This document shows, piece by piece, positions 46,701 through 53,250 of a stretch of 64,000 nt of DNA. The position numbers and the translations under genes were made by a program. The stretch covers positions 1-64,000 of the forward strand of contig NZ_PGVG01000017.1 of the NCBI RefSeq assembly GCF_002795245.1. The letters run 5' to 3'. The stretch comes from Bradyrhizobium forestalis (GTDB lineage Bacteria > Pseudomonadota > Alphaproteobacteria > Rhizobiales > Xanthobacteraceae). The notes below the pieces were generated by a model. It was not told where the DNA came from and ran no database searches. It saw nothing but the letters and a program-made list of their open reading frames with translations. Every line of letters begins with the position of its first letter. The stretch's first letter is position 1.

Positions 46701-46964
46701 GGACTCGAGGAAGCTTTGCACCGCAAACGGCAAGATGATCCGGACCCGCAGGCCGAACTGCTCCGCCTCATCGAGAGCGACGAGATCGGCGCCACAGGCG
46801 GCCGAGCAGACCAGCGCCACCGCGTTTTCATCCCTGAGCAGCGCAGCGATCCGCCGATGCACGCTGGTGATGGCATCGCGCGGGAAGCGGGGCGGGTAGG
46901 TATCGGGCGCATCGATCCGCCGTCCGGCGAGCGCGATGACAGCAGGGACAGGGCCATTCGGCAT
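43767..46964 (-). CDS. SLOG-TRAFs/TPR-patatin phospholipase with C-terminal membrane helices
   Basis: The 1065-residue protein has four parts. An N-terminal Rossmann-like domain (about 8-190) has the SLOG pattern: ALAGRRIDAPDTYPPRFPRD, then ALVCSAACGADLVALDEAEQ and IILPF. A helical TRAFs-binding/TPR-type region (about 250-430) has STTRDQEVLGLAGAIFKRRW and YRRGFEVG. A patatin domain (about 480-760) has oxyanion loop SGGGFR at 488-493, nucleophile Ser521 in CVSGGS and Asp750 in VDGGVHDN, so the dyad is intact. Three hydrophobic segments follow at about 957-985, 996-1017 and 1024-1046. SLOG domains bind nucleotide derivatives. A nucleotide-gated, membrane-anchored phospholipase is the natural reading. 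The ATG at 46964 follows GGAG at 8 bases. Confidence 0.85.
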   Translation of the reverse strand: MPNGPVPAVIALAGRRIDAPDTYPPRFPRDAITSVHRRIAALLRDENAVALVCSAACGADLVALDEAEQFGLRVRIILPFAVQSFLESSVNDRPGKWQPIFDRMIEAAQRRGDLIVLAGKPEDGDAAYAAANAAIIEQAEALAKDAGAHRRVSAIVWDGTAREGNDLTARFRQSAIQAGFEDRVVLTCPVIDEAKDYLRGSNLSPDQVLALVNRLKEEDRFGWARQVIGKVRKTQIDRAELRDKFARQHALCTYKDSDMPVLVALDRAMEILGGHFDLSTTRDQEVLGLAGAIFKRRWQATGQKDQLERSYRFYRRGFEVGPEIDKGYTAINAAFVLDQLAEIEAANEAPSVDERRAEAQKIREAIEAQLVPMRSNNPDLDREWWYLVTVAEALFGLRKYDDAKTWLTRAKSVRGTPDWEFRSTATQLATLAQLQQKGTPSPDSPEVLKASAVLDDFLELKVASKSNAAKSPAARESAFIGKVGLALSGGGFRASLFHIGVLARMAELDVLRRVEVLSCVSGGSIIGAHYYLALREMMMTTKLDELEPEKIREKYVELVRQVATDFLAGVQTNIRMRVFANPAALLRSIFSRAYTRTVRLGELFESQLFDKIGVKTEQPGTPLLLKELRIIPADAEEGFDPKIHNWRRAAKVPMLILNATTLNTGHAWQYTVSYMGESPWAIDPNADGTNRLRRMYHNEAPPAHRNTPLSQAVVASACVPGLFEPIRLDGLYRLEQRGKKAEPLVLRQVDGGVHDNQGIAGLFEQGCSVVLVSDASGQTDVAIDPGGGTVAPLMRSNSVLMERVRQEQYTRLDTLEKRGLLKGAMFIHLKKDLDVVPLDWIGCEEPHEPRATIGEPRTSYNIRKEVQQLLAGIRTDLDSFSDVEAFALMTSGYRMTDHYLSKVQVLPQATQAPGHWNFLAIESIMNDARTSDPNYQRLLGLLGSGGKLMFRVWSQSRVLLLSTGLLAMFGVVAAGIWLFGLFTSGANETPLTIDRRTILGAVIAVVVMAVLLAVPIIREHVTRIAVGVLTLVLCVPARLHLWLVDGFFLKLGRLSRLGLKADDTR

Positions 46965-47122
46965 CGTCGTACTCCGCAATAAGGAGCTGGCTGGGCTCTG
47001 TCCCGCAAGGCAAAATCGACCCAAATGCGCCGCGGGTCAGGCGGTCACCGAGGGCCTGGGAGGCCACGTTCCAGCCAAGCTCAAGCAATCATTCGACACA
47101 ACCAGCAGAAGTATCGTCCGGC

Positions 47123-47150
47123 ACGATACAATCCGCTGCTTCCGACGCAA
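47123..47150 (-). promoter_or_regulatory. Promoter-like element of the SLOG-patatin gene
   Basis: On the minus strand TTGCGT (47145-47150) and TATCGT (47123-47128) stand 16 bases apart, the spacer ending GGATTG and AAGGGGC lying upstream, as in front of the TIR-NACHT gene. The -10-like hexamer overlaps a perfect 7-base inverted repeat, GTATCGT-CCGGC-ACGATAC (47111-47129), a possible operator that the other copy lacks. The stretch 46965-47426 holds this element and the repeats below; I see no gene in it. Confidence 0.55.
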
Positions 47151-47220
47151 GCCCCTTATGCGCGCCATGAGACATCCGAACAGGCCCAGCCCTCTCGACC
47201 TGTGACGCCTAGCCGTCCGC

Positions 47221-47457
47221 CCCCGGGATGCCGCAGGGCTATCGCATTTGAGAGCTTTTCTCTGCTGCCATCCTTCGAGACGCCCGCTTTAGGCGGGCTC
47301 CTCAGGATGAGGGCGGAGTGTGCGGCAGCAGTTTCAACGGGTACTGAGGCCGATTAGCCTCATCCCGAGGAGGCGCGTAAGCGCCGTCTCGAAGGACGAG
47401 GCGTGCGCGCAGGCTGCCGCCACGAGTCATATGCGATAGCCCTGCGGCATCCCGGGG
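47221..47457. repeat. Perfect 27-bp inverted repeat enclosing a palindromic unit
   Basis: Bases 47221-47247 (CCCCGGGATGCCGCAGGGCT and on to ATCGCAT) are the exact reverse complement of 47431-47457. The right arm is the 3' end of the small gene 47427-47687 (coding PGMPQGYRI plus stop); the left arm encodes the same peptide end on the plus strand. Between them lies the palindromic unit 47268-47402. The arrangement looks like an inverted duplication of a gene end at the border of the immune locus. Confidence 0.75.
47268..47402. repeat. Palindromic repeat with CATCCTTCGAGACG arm, second copy
   Basis: CCATCCTTCGAGACGCCCGC opens the unit and GCGCCGTCTCGAAGGACGAG closes it, with CTCAGGATGAGG and CCTCATCCCGAGG inside. 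It belongs to the same family as 24054-24170. Confidence 0.7.
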
Positions 47458-47687
47458 CCGGCGGCATCGGCCATTGCCTTGCGCTTGTCGTCGTCGGCCT
47501 TCTTCAGCTCCTGCTGCAATTCCGCGGCGTACGGCGTCGAGGAGAGCGAGACTGACTGCATCCGAGATACGAATTCTTCCAATCTAGAACACCTCGACAT
47601 CGCCTCTCCGAGCGTTGACTTGGCGAGGTCTCTGGCAGAACGATCGGCGCAGATCATCCGCGCCAGCTCTGGCGTGAGCGCAGCCAA
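47427..47687 (-). CDS. Hypothetical protein, 86 aa
   Basis: The small charged protein has a helical middle (TPYAAELQQELKKADDDKRK) and ends GMPQGYRI. The only in-frame start giving the full length is TTG at 47687; an ATG at 47657 would give 76 residues. Its 3' end is duplicated in inverted orientation 180 bases away. It is divergent from the gene at 47702 with 14 bases between them, too close for two promoters of full size. I do not recognise it. Confidence 0.4.
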   Translation of the reverse strand: MAALTPELARMICADRSARDLAKSTLGEAMSRCSRLEEFVSRMQSVSLSSTPYAAELQQELKKADDDKRKAMADAAGPGMPQGYRI

Positions 47688-47701
47688 AGGTCAGAGGCTC
47701 A

Positions 47702-48202
47702 ATGCATCACTCGACACATACCGGGCACCTCGACCTCCCTGCGCTGAGCGCGGCGGAGCGGCTCTTCATCTGGGGATTCAGGGCGAAGGCACGCAGCGGA
47801 GGCGCCGTACCCACCGCGGCCGATATCAAGCAAGTGTACGACCATTTCCGCGTGGGCGACGCCGTGCCCTCGCTGGAATCCATCATCGAGATCTTCGCCT
47901 GCACGGCCCATACCGCCATCGAAGTGCACTGCCCGACTTGTCCACGCATATCGGACAGCGAGCACGGAATTCTGCGCGCCATCGCCGCGGCACAACAGGA
48001 CCGCGTCGATGTCGCCCGCGAACAGTTCGAGCGCTGGCTGCCGCCGGTCGGCGCCGATTGGGCGCTCGCGCCGGTCCAGGGGCTTGCAACGATCTTCCGC
48101 ATGGCCGGTCTGATCCTGCCCGACCGGCACGCGCGGTCTTTCGACCATGACCGGATGATGGCGATGCAGAGCTGGCGGGTCGGAAGCCCCACGCTGCATT
48201 GA
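47702..48202 (+). CDS. Hypothetical protein with CPTC motif, 166 aa
   Basis: The soluble protein has LPALSAAERLFIWGFRAKAR near the N-terminus, a Cys pair in EVHCPTCPRIS (about 76-86) and a helical second half (AAAQQDRVDVAREQFERWL). There is no signal peptide. AGAGG precedes the ATG. It is followed after 11 bases by another small Cys-containing gene, and the two probably form an operon. No family recognised. Confidence 0.7.
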   Translation: MHHSTHTGHLDLPALSAAERLFIWGFRAKARSGGAVPTAADIKQVYDHFRVGDAVPSLESIIEIFACTAHTAIEVHCPTCPRISDSEHGILRAIAAAQQDRVDVAREQFERWLPPVGADWALAPVQGLATIFRMAGLILPDRHARSFDHDRMMAMQSWRVGSPTLH

Positions 48203-48213
48203 AGAGAACATTC

Positions 48214-48687
48214 ATGATGCAGGATGCATGCGATTCTGTGGCAGTCACGGACGCCGGCCAGTCGCAGCTCTGTCCGCGCCAGGCCGCGCTTGCGGCGCCA
48301 CGAAGCGTCGAGAGCTACGATGATTTCTGCCGCGTCGCGCTGTCGCTGTTCCGCTTCATCGGAGCGGCCTATGCGACCGGCGCCTCCGATTGTTGGGAAG
48401 CGGCCTATCGCTTTGCCGACGAGGCGCCCGGCATCGCCGACAGTCCGCTGCTGGTGGCGCGGGCCGCGGCCCTTGTCAGGATCCTGCGCTGCGGCCGGCC
48501 TTGCGAGCTGTGCTTCATGCCGCCGTCCTGCAGGCGCCTTTCCAAGGACGAGGCCGAATTGATGCGCCTGCTGGCGGTCGCACGCCGCAAGCAGCCGGAT
48601 GAGCTCGGGTCCATCGTTTGCCAGTTCGTCGGCTCCGACCAGGAGGATGCGGCAACGCGGGCCGTCAACGCGCTTGCGTTCTGCTGA
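48214..48687 (+). CDS. Hypothetical protein with clustered Cys, 157 aa
   Basis: The protein has a helical first half (SYDDFCRVALSLFRFIGAAY) and a Cys cluster CGRPCELCFMPPSC at about 92-105 that could bind metal. It ends close to, and convergent with, the TetR gene (3 bases between stops). Two ATG codons at 48214 and 48217 are both possible. I do not recognise a family; its Cys cluster and neighbour suggest a paired role with the CPTC protein. Confidence 0.7.
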   Translation: MMQDACDSVAVTDAGQSQLCPRQAALAAPRSVESYDDFCRVALSLFRFIGAAYATGASDCWEAAYRFADEAPGIADSPLLVARAAALVRILRCGRPCELCFMPPSCRRLSKDEAELMRLLAVARRKQPDELGSIVCQFVGSDQEDAATRAVNALAFC

Positions 48688-48690
48688 GAA

Positions 48691-49290
48691 CTATCGGGTC
48701 CCCTTGCCGAGCACGAGATCGATCGTGTGGCTTGCGATCTTGCGCAGCTGGGCCTCGTCGCCGAAGGCCCGTTCGAGCACGGCGAGGCCGCGTGTCACCG
48801 GGATGATGTGCAGCGCTGCGGCCGCAGGGCTACCGCTGAACTCGCCGCGCTCCGCGCCTGCCGACAACGTGTCCTGAACCAGCGCGGTGATGCGCGAGAT
48901 GAGGCTCGCGAACGCCTGGCGTGCTTCTTCGTCCAACCCGTCGCCTTCCGCGGGGCCGAGCTCCATCAACCCGCGCGTGGTCGGACAGCCACGGGGCGGT
49001 GAGCCGGAACGGAAATTGGTGATGGTCAGGTCGAAGAACGCGCTCAAGCGTTTTCGCAAGGAGCCCGCACCGAGCGCCTTTTGCAGGACGAGGAGATAGT
49101 CGGCCGCATAGCGCTCATAGGCTTGCAGGAACAGCGCCTCCTTGCTGCCGAAGGCGTTGTAGAGGCTGCCGCGCTGGACGCCGGCATCGCGCGCGATGTC
49201 CGACAGCGAGGTGCCGCGCACGCCCTTGCGCCAGAACTGGTCGAACGCGACGCGCAGGACGTCGTCATGGTCGAACTCGCGCGGCCTCAA
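48691..49290 (-). CDS. TetR-family transcriptional repressor
   Basis: The 199-residue regulator has the TetR HTH at about 10-57 (GTSLSDIARDAGVQRGSLYN then AFGSKEALFLQAYERY) and a helical ligand-binding domain behind it. It is transcribed away from a tautomerase gene, and the 161-base gap contains two TTGAC-N5-GTCAA palindromes (49313-49354), the likely operator for both promoters. The ligand may be related to the tautomerase substrate. Confidence 0.92.
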   Translation of the reverse strand: MRPREFDHDDVLRVAFDQFWRKGVRGTSLSDIARDAGVQRGSLYNAFGSKEALFLQAYERYAADYLLVLQKALGAGSLRKRLSAFFDLTITNFRSGSPPRGCPTTRGLMELGPAEGDGLDEEARQAFASLISRITALVQDTLSAGAERGEFSGSPAAAALHIIPVTRGLAVLERAFGDEAQLRKIASHTIDLVLGKGTR

Positions 49291-49312
49291 TTTCTGCTCC
49301 CTCCAAGGGTAT

Positions 49313-49354
49313 TTGACACGACGTCAAGAATGTGTTTTCTTGACGCTACGTCAA
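49313..49354. promoter_or_regulatory. Double TetR operator, two TTGAC-N5-GTCAA palindromes
   Basis: TTGACACGACGTCAA (49313-49327) and TTGACGCTACGTCAA (49340-49354) are perfect 5-base-arm palindromes with 27 bases between centres. The pair is itself symmetric (GTCAAGAA...TTCTTGAC). It lies 22 bases before the TetR start, between the divergent TetR and tautomerase genes, as expected for autoregulated TetR proteins. Confidence 0.75.
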
Positions 49355-49451
49355 AAACATTTGGGATTGATAGCCCGTTTCGTCAATGGGCCGAACGGCC
49401 GGCGCGGGTGACGCCTCGGCTAATCGCGCCCCCATGCCAAGGGATCAGCTC

Positions 49452-49829
49452 ATGCCTCTCCTTCATATCTCGATGCGCGCCGGAAAGCCGGAAGCCTACC
49501 GCCAGGCGATTCTCGATGGCCTCTACCGCGCCATGCGGGAGGCGCTGAACGTGCCTGAAGGCGACGAGTTCATGACCATCAGCGAGCTTGCACCCGCGAA
49601 CTTCCGCTGCGGCAACGCCTACGGCGTCGACCGGAGCGAGGATGCCGTGTTGATCCAGATCACCGTGTTCGCCTCGCGCACCCCTGAGCAGAAGAAGGCG
49701 CTGTACCGGCGGATCGCGGAGCTGCTCGGCCAAAACCCGGGCCTCAGGCCCGAGGATGTGTTCGTCAACGTGCTCGATGCGCCCAGGGAGAACTGGTCGG
49801 TCGGGAACGGCGTCGCGCAATTCGCGTGA
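49452..49829 (+). CDS. 4-oxalocrotonate tautomerase-family protein
   Basis: From ATG 49452 the chain starts MPLLHISMRAGKPEAY; after Met removal the catalytic Pro1 is exposed, as the family requires. The 125-residue length and VLIQITVFASRTPEQKKALY and VFVNVLDAPRENWSVGNGVA fit the cis-CaaD/MSAD-like longer tautomerases rather than the 62-residue 4-OT. Substrate is not known. It is likely controlled by the divergent TetR gene through the double operator. Confidence 0.85.
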   Translation: MPLLHISMRAGKPEAYRQAILDGLYRAMREALNVPEGDEFMTISELAPANFRCGNAYGVDRSEDAVLIQITVFASRTPEQKKALYRRIAELLGQNPGLRPEDVFVNVLDAPRENWSVGNGVAQFA

Positions 49830-49889
49830 GTTTGCCGGACCTGCCGGTCCCCTCTTGAGAATTGCCAGCCGGAAGGGTCTGATAGGCCG

Positions 49890-50303
49890 ATGCGGAAGCT
49901 TCCGCCGAGCCGAACCCGGGACCTGAACGGCATGACGATGTCGGTCGAGCAATTGTGGAGCCTGCCGGAGACCGCGCTGGTCGGCGCCTATGCGGAAGCA
50001 CGGCGCCGCTATACCGAGAAGAAGTTCGAGCGCGACACCCTGCGGGCGCGCCTGGAATGGATGCGCGCCAAGCTGTTCGTCAACACGTCCGGCGGCGTAA
50101 CCGAGCGCAGGATGGCGGTCGACGTGTCGGAGGAGCTGGCGCGCAAGGGCCAGGAGGTGCGCGAGATGACGCGCGACCTCGACATGCTGAAGATCGACGT
50201 CGACGTGATCGATACGATGATTCGACTGCGCGGCGCGCACGGTGCTCCCCCGATCCATGCGGACGAGACGGCCGAAAGCCCGGCCGAGCCGGAGGGGGAG
50301 TGA
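49890..50303 (+). CDS. Hypothetical coiled-coil protein
   Basis: The product, 137 residues, is largely helical (YAEARRRYTEKKFERDTLRA; EVREMTRDLDMLKIDVDVID) and ends in an acidic tail. There is no signal peptide or membrane helix. A start at 49932 (MTMSVEQLW) is as likely as the one given. The stop lies one base before the GFA-family gene start, so they are coupled. I do not recognise a family. Confidence 0.65.
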   Translation: MRKLPPSRTRDLNGMTMSVEQLWSLPETALVGAYAEARRRYTEKKFERDTLRARLEWMRAKLFVNTSGGVTERRMAVDVSEELARKGQEVREMTRDLDMLKIDVDVIDTMIRLRGAHGAPPIHADETAESPAEPEGE

Positions 50304-50304
50304 C

Positions 50305-50700
50305 ATGGCCGCATTCCGCGGCAGCTGCCTGTGCGGCGAGATCGCCTTCGAGGCCGAGGGACCATTCGACCGTTTCCTCAACTGCCATTGCTCGCGCTGC
50401 CGCAAGGCGACCGGGACGGCGCATTCCTGCGAGGTCATCGTGAAGGCGCAAGCATTGCGATGGCTGCGTGGAGAGACGTCCGTCGTACGCTTCGATCTGC
50501 CCAATGCGCGAAGCTTTGCCACCGCGTTCTGCAAGATCTGCGGCAGCCCGATGCCGCACCTCACACGCAGCGGACGCGAAGCGATCATCCATGCCGGCGC
50601 ATTCGACGAGAAGCTGGATGCGACACCCGACCGGCACGTGCAGTGGACATCGCGCGCGGAATGGTATGTCCATGGGGATGGACTGCCCGTGGAGGATTGA
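50305..50700 (+). CDS. GFA-family (Gfa/CENP-V) zinc-binding protein
   Basis: The 131-residue GFA domain has its zinc-binding Cys motifs in order: GSCLCGEIAFEAEG (about 6-19), NCHCSRCRKATGTAH (about 27-41) and FCKICGSPMPH (about 75-85). GFA proteins were named for glutathione-formaldehyde activation, but most members are without assigned substrate. GGGGGAG precedes the ATG. Confidence 0.9.
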   Translation: MAAFRGSCLCGEIAFEAEGPFDRFLNCHCSRCRKATGTAHSCEVIVKAQALRWLRGETSVVRFDLPNARSFATAFCKICGSPMPHLTRSGREAIIHAGAFDEKLDATPDRHVQWTSRAEWYVHGDGLPVED

Positions 50701-50715
50701 GACGCCACGCGGGCT

Positions 50716-51645
50716 TCACGCCGCTGCAATGCACGCCTCCATGATGCCGTCGAGCTCCGCCTTCGAGAGAACGCCGAGTTCGGCGATGAAGACGATGCGT
50801 GATCGCGGCACGCCCGGCGCCGGGGTGTCACCCGGCACTAGCGTCGCGCGGCCGGCGGCGAACTGAAACACCATCATGCGGCCGGGCTGCTCGATGCTCT
50901 CGAACAGACCTTTGGCGCGCGCGAGCTTCGGCGCCAGTCGGTTGATGGCCTGCTGCAAGCGGGGCAGCGAGACCGGCTTATCCGAGCTCCAGCTCAGCGT
51001 CTCGAAGCGCTCCTCTGATGGCCGTTTCGGCCCCGGCTCACGCAAGGCGGGCGCGCGGTCGGCGGTCGCGGGAAACAGCAACGCAGACGGAATCTCGCCG
51101 TGGTTCGCCTCGACCACCACCGCAGGAACGCGCAGCGCGCGGATGGCCGCGCGCATCCGGACGCCTGCGCCCTCGTCAGCCAGATCCAGCTTGCTGAGTG
51201 CGACGATATCGGCGACGCGCAACTGCGACCGCTGAAGCGCGTCGTCGAGGGCGGCGGGCGGCACTGTTGCATCCATCACGCAGAGCACGGTCTCCAGCGG
51301 CGCCTCGCGCAGGATCACGGGGTCCATCAAATTGCGGACGATGTCGGCGGGATCGGCGACGCCGCTGGTCTCGATGACGATGTACTCCGGCTTGGGATCA
51401 CGCCGCAGCAGCGTCGAGAGCGTGCGCAGCAGATCGCCTTCGAGCGAGCAGCAGATGCAGCCATTGGCAAGGCTGACCACGCCGTCGCTCGCACCCGCGA
51501 TCAGCTCCGCATCGATGTTGATGGCGCCGAAATCGTTGACCACGGCAGCGATCCGCCGCCCCTCCGCATGCGCCAGCAGATGGTTCACGACCGTGGTCTT
51601 GCCCGCCCCGAGGAAACCCGTCACCAGGAGAACCGGGACCGGCAT
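50716..51645 (-). CDS. G3E/COG0523 GTPase, CobW-like metallochaperone
   Basis: The 309-residue GTPase has Walker A GFLGAGKTT (about 10-18) and the metal-binding CxCC motif NGCICCSLEGDL (about 62-73). Further motifs are ETSGVADP and a SKLD guanine motif in VALSKLDLAD, with a CobW C-terminal domain at the end. The family delivers metal to target enzymes. It is transcribed together with an amidohydrolase whose stop is 3 bases upstream, a metal-dependent enzyme and possible client. No cobalamin, nitrile hydratase or urease genes are close by. Confidence 0.9.
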   Translation of the reverse strand: MPVPVLLVTGFLGAGKTTVVNHLLAHAEGRRIAAVVNDFGAINIDAELIAGASDGVVSLANGCICCSLEGDLLRTLSTLLRRDPKPEYIVIETSGVADPADIVRNLMDPVILREAPLETVLCVMDATVPPAALDDALQRSQLRVADIVALSKLDLADEGAGVRMRAAIRALRVPAVVVEANHGEIPSALLFPATADRAPALREPGPKRPSEERFETLSWSSDKPVSLPRLQQAINRLAPKLARAKGLFESIEQPGRMMVFQFAAGRATLVPGDTPAPGVPRSRIVFIAELGVLSKAELDGIMEACIAAA

Positions 51646-51648
51646 GGC

Positions 51649-53139
51649 TCAGCTCTCCACGACAGGGCGCCGCACGGGTCTTCCCGGCCGCGCCGTCACA
51701 TCGAGAATGCCGTCGCTGATCAGCGGCTGGCCGCTGACGACAAGGTGCCGCACGCCTTCCGATGGGCGATTCATCGCGGTAAAGGTCGCGCGGTCGCTGA
51801 GCTTCTCGTAATCGAACACGACGATATCGGCATCCGCGTCCTTCGCAAGCCTGCCCTTGGCCCGCATTGCGGGCGTGCTCTGCGAGAGGATCTCCGCCGG
51901 GATCAGCGCGCATTTGCGCACGCCTTCCAGCAGCGACACGGCCTTGCGCTCGCGCACCCATTCGCGGATGAATTTCGTGAAGCAGCCGGCCGAGCGCGGA
52001 TGCGAGGTGGCATCATCGGGCAGCGGCCAGGCATCGCCTGTGTAGGTCTTGCCGTCCGACGTCGTCCACGGCATCGCGTCGGAGGCAATCGCGCCGCCGG
52101 GATACAGCACCGACATGTCGAGCAGATCGCGGTGATGCGCATTGTTCTCGGTGTCGAGGATATGCCAGAGCACCAGCGAGGACGGCTCTTCGGCCTGAGC
52201 CCTGAGCAGCTCCTCGCGGTCGTGGAAGCGGTAGCCGTCGGTCACGCGCTGCACGGAATCATAGCCGGTGCCGTTGCGCTCGACGAACTCGGGATCGCTG
52301 AAGAAGGCGGCGGCGAGCACGGTCGAGCCGGTGCCGTAAGGGTAAGCCTCGACTGTGATCGGCAGGCCCTGCGCCTGCGCCTTCTCGATCAGCACGCGGC
52401 AGCGCTCGACGTCGGTCTTGCTCGACGAATTGAAATGGCAGATGTGCATGTGCGCGCCGGTGGCGCCGGCATAGCCGATCAGGCGGATATAGGCTTCCGC
52501 CGCGCTTTCGGGGTCGATCCGCGACATGAAGGCGACGTGGGTGAAGGTCGGCACGTCCTTTGCCGCCGCGAGCTGGCAGACGGCGGTCAGCTCCTGCACG
52601 CCGGCGCCCGGCGCGTAGGCGTTGAGGATGCCGATGCCGATGCCGCCTTCGTCGAGGCCGCGGGCGACACGCTCGAGGATGCCTGATACCTCCGCATCGG
52701 TTGCGACATTGTCCATCCAGCGGCGGTCGCGCATGGCGTTGCCGAACGCCTCGAGCGAGCTCTCGGCATTGGAGCCCGTCATCGCGCCAATGCGGGCAAA
52801 GGCCCAGTTGGTGGCGGCGCCGTAGTTCAGCACGCGGCCTTTCCGCGCCTGGCGCTCATACCAGGATGCGACCGGCAGCACGCCGGCCTCGAGATCGAGC
52901 GTCGTCGTGACGCCGTCGAAGGCCTGCATGCGGTCGGCCGGGATCGATTGGCCATGCGCGTGCAGGTCGATGAAGCCGGGCGCCACCACGAGGCCTGTGG
53001 CGTCGATCACCCGCTCGGCGCCGCCGAGGCCCGTGCCGACAGCGGCGATCTTGCCATCCACCACCGCCACATCACCAACGGCGTCCATCCCGCTCGCGGG
53101 ATCCACCACCCGGCCGCCGCTGATCACCAAACCGCTCAT
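51649..53139 (-). CDS. N-acyl-D-amino-acid deacylase-like amidohydrolase
   Basis: The 496-residue enzyme is a TIM-barrel amidohydrolase with the composite beta-domain start (SGLVISGGRVVDPASGMDAV) and the metal site PGFIDLHAHGQS (about 60-71), then HICHFNSSSKTD (about 236) and further His/Asp ligands. It is closest in layout to D-aminoacylase or dihydroorotase-like proteins of COG3653. The start at 53139 is preceded by GGTGAAG. It is the first gene of an operon with the G3E GTPase, suggesting metal delivery by that protein. Confidence 0.85.
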   Translation of the reverse strand: MSGLVISGGRVVDPASGMDAVGDVAVVDGKIAAVGTGLGGAERVIDATGLVVAPGFIDLHAHGQSIPADRMQAFDGVTTTLDLEAGVLPVASWYERQARKGRVLNYGAATNWAFARIGAMTGSNAESSLEAFGNAMRDRRWMDNVATDAEVSGILERVARGLDEGGIGIGILNAYAPGAGVQELTAVCQLAAAKDVPTFTHVAFMSRIDPESAAEAYIRLIGYAGATGAHMHICHFNSSSKTDVERCRVLIEKAQAQGLPITVEAYPYGTGSTVLAAAFFSDPEFVERNGTGYDSVQRVTDGYRFHDREELLRAQAEEPSSLVLWHILDTENNAHHRDLLDMSVLYPGGAIASDAMPWTTSDGKTYTGDAWPLPDDATSHPRSAGCFTKFIREWVRERKAVSLLEGVRKCALIPAEILSQSTPAMRAKGRLAKDADADIVVFDYEKLSDRATFTAMNRPSEGVRHLVVSGQPLISDGILDVTARPGRPVRRPVVES

Positions 53140-53250
53140 ATCTTCACCCCACCAAGTTGAGATCGCATCAAGGCAGATTCCGGGAGCAACGACCACCTCC
53201 AGGGAAGCCGACGCATCATGCTTCAGCGGAAGGCCATTTGGGGGATCGCA

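Noticed and set aside
39024..46964. Canonical Thoeris or CBASS operon
   Set aside because: There is no SIR2 effector, no stand-alone TIR gene and no CD-NTase; only the general TIR-to-SLOG logic is shared.
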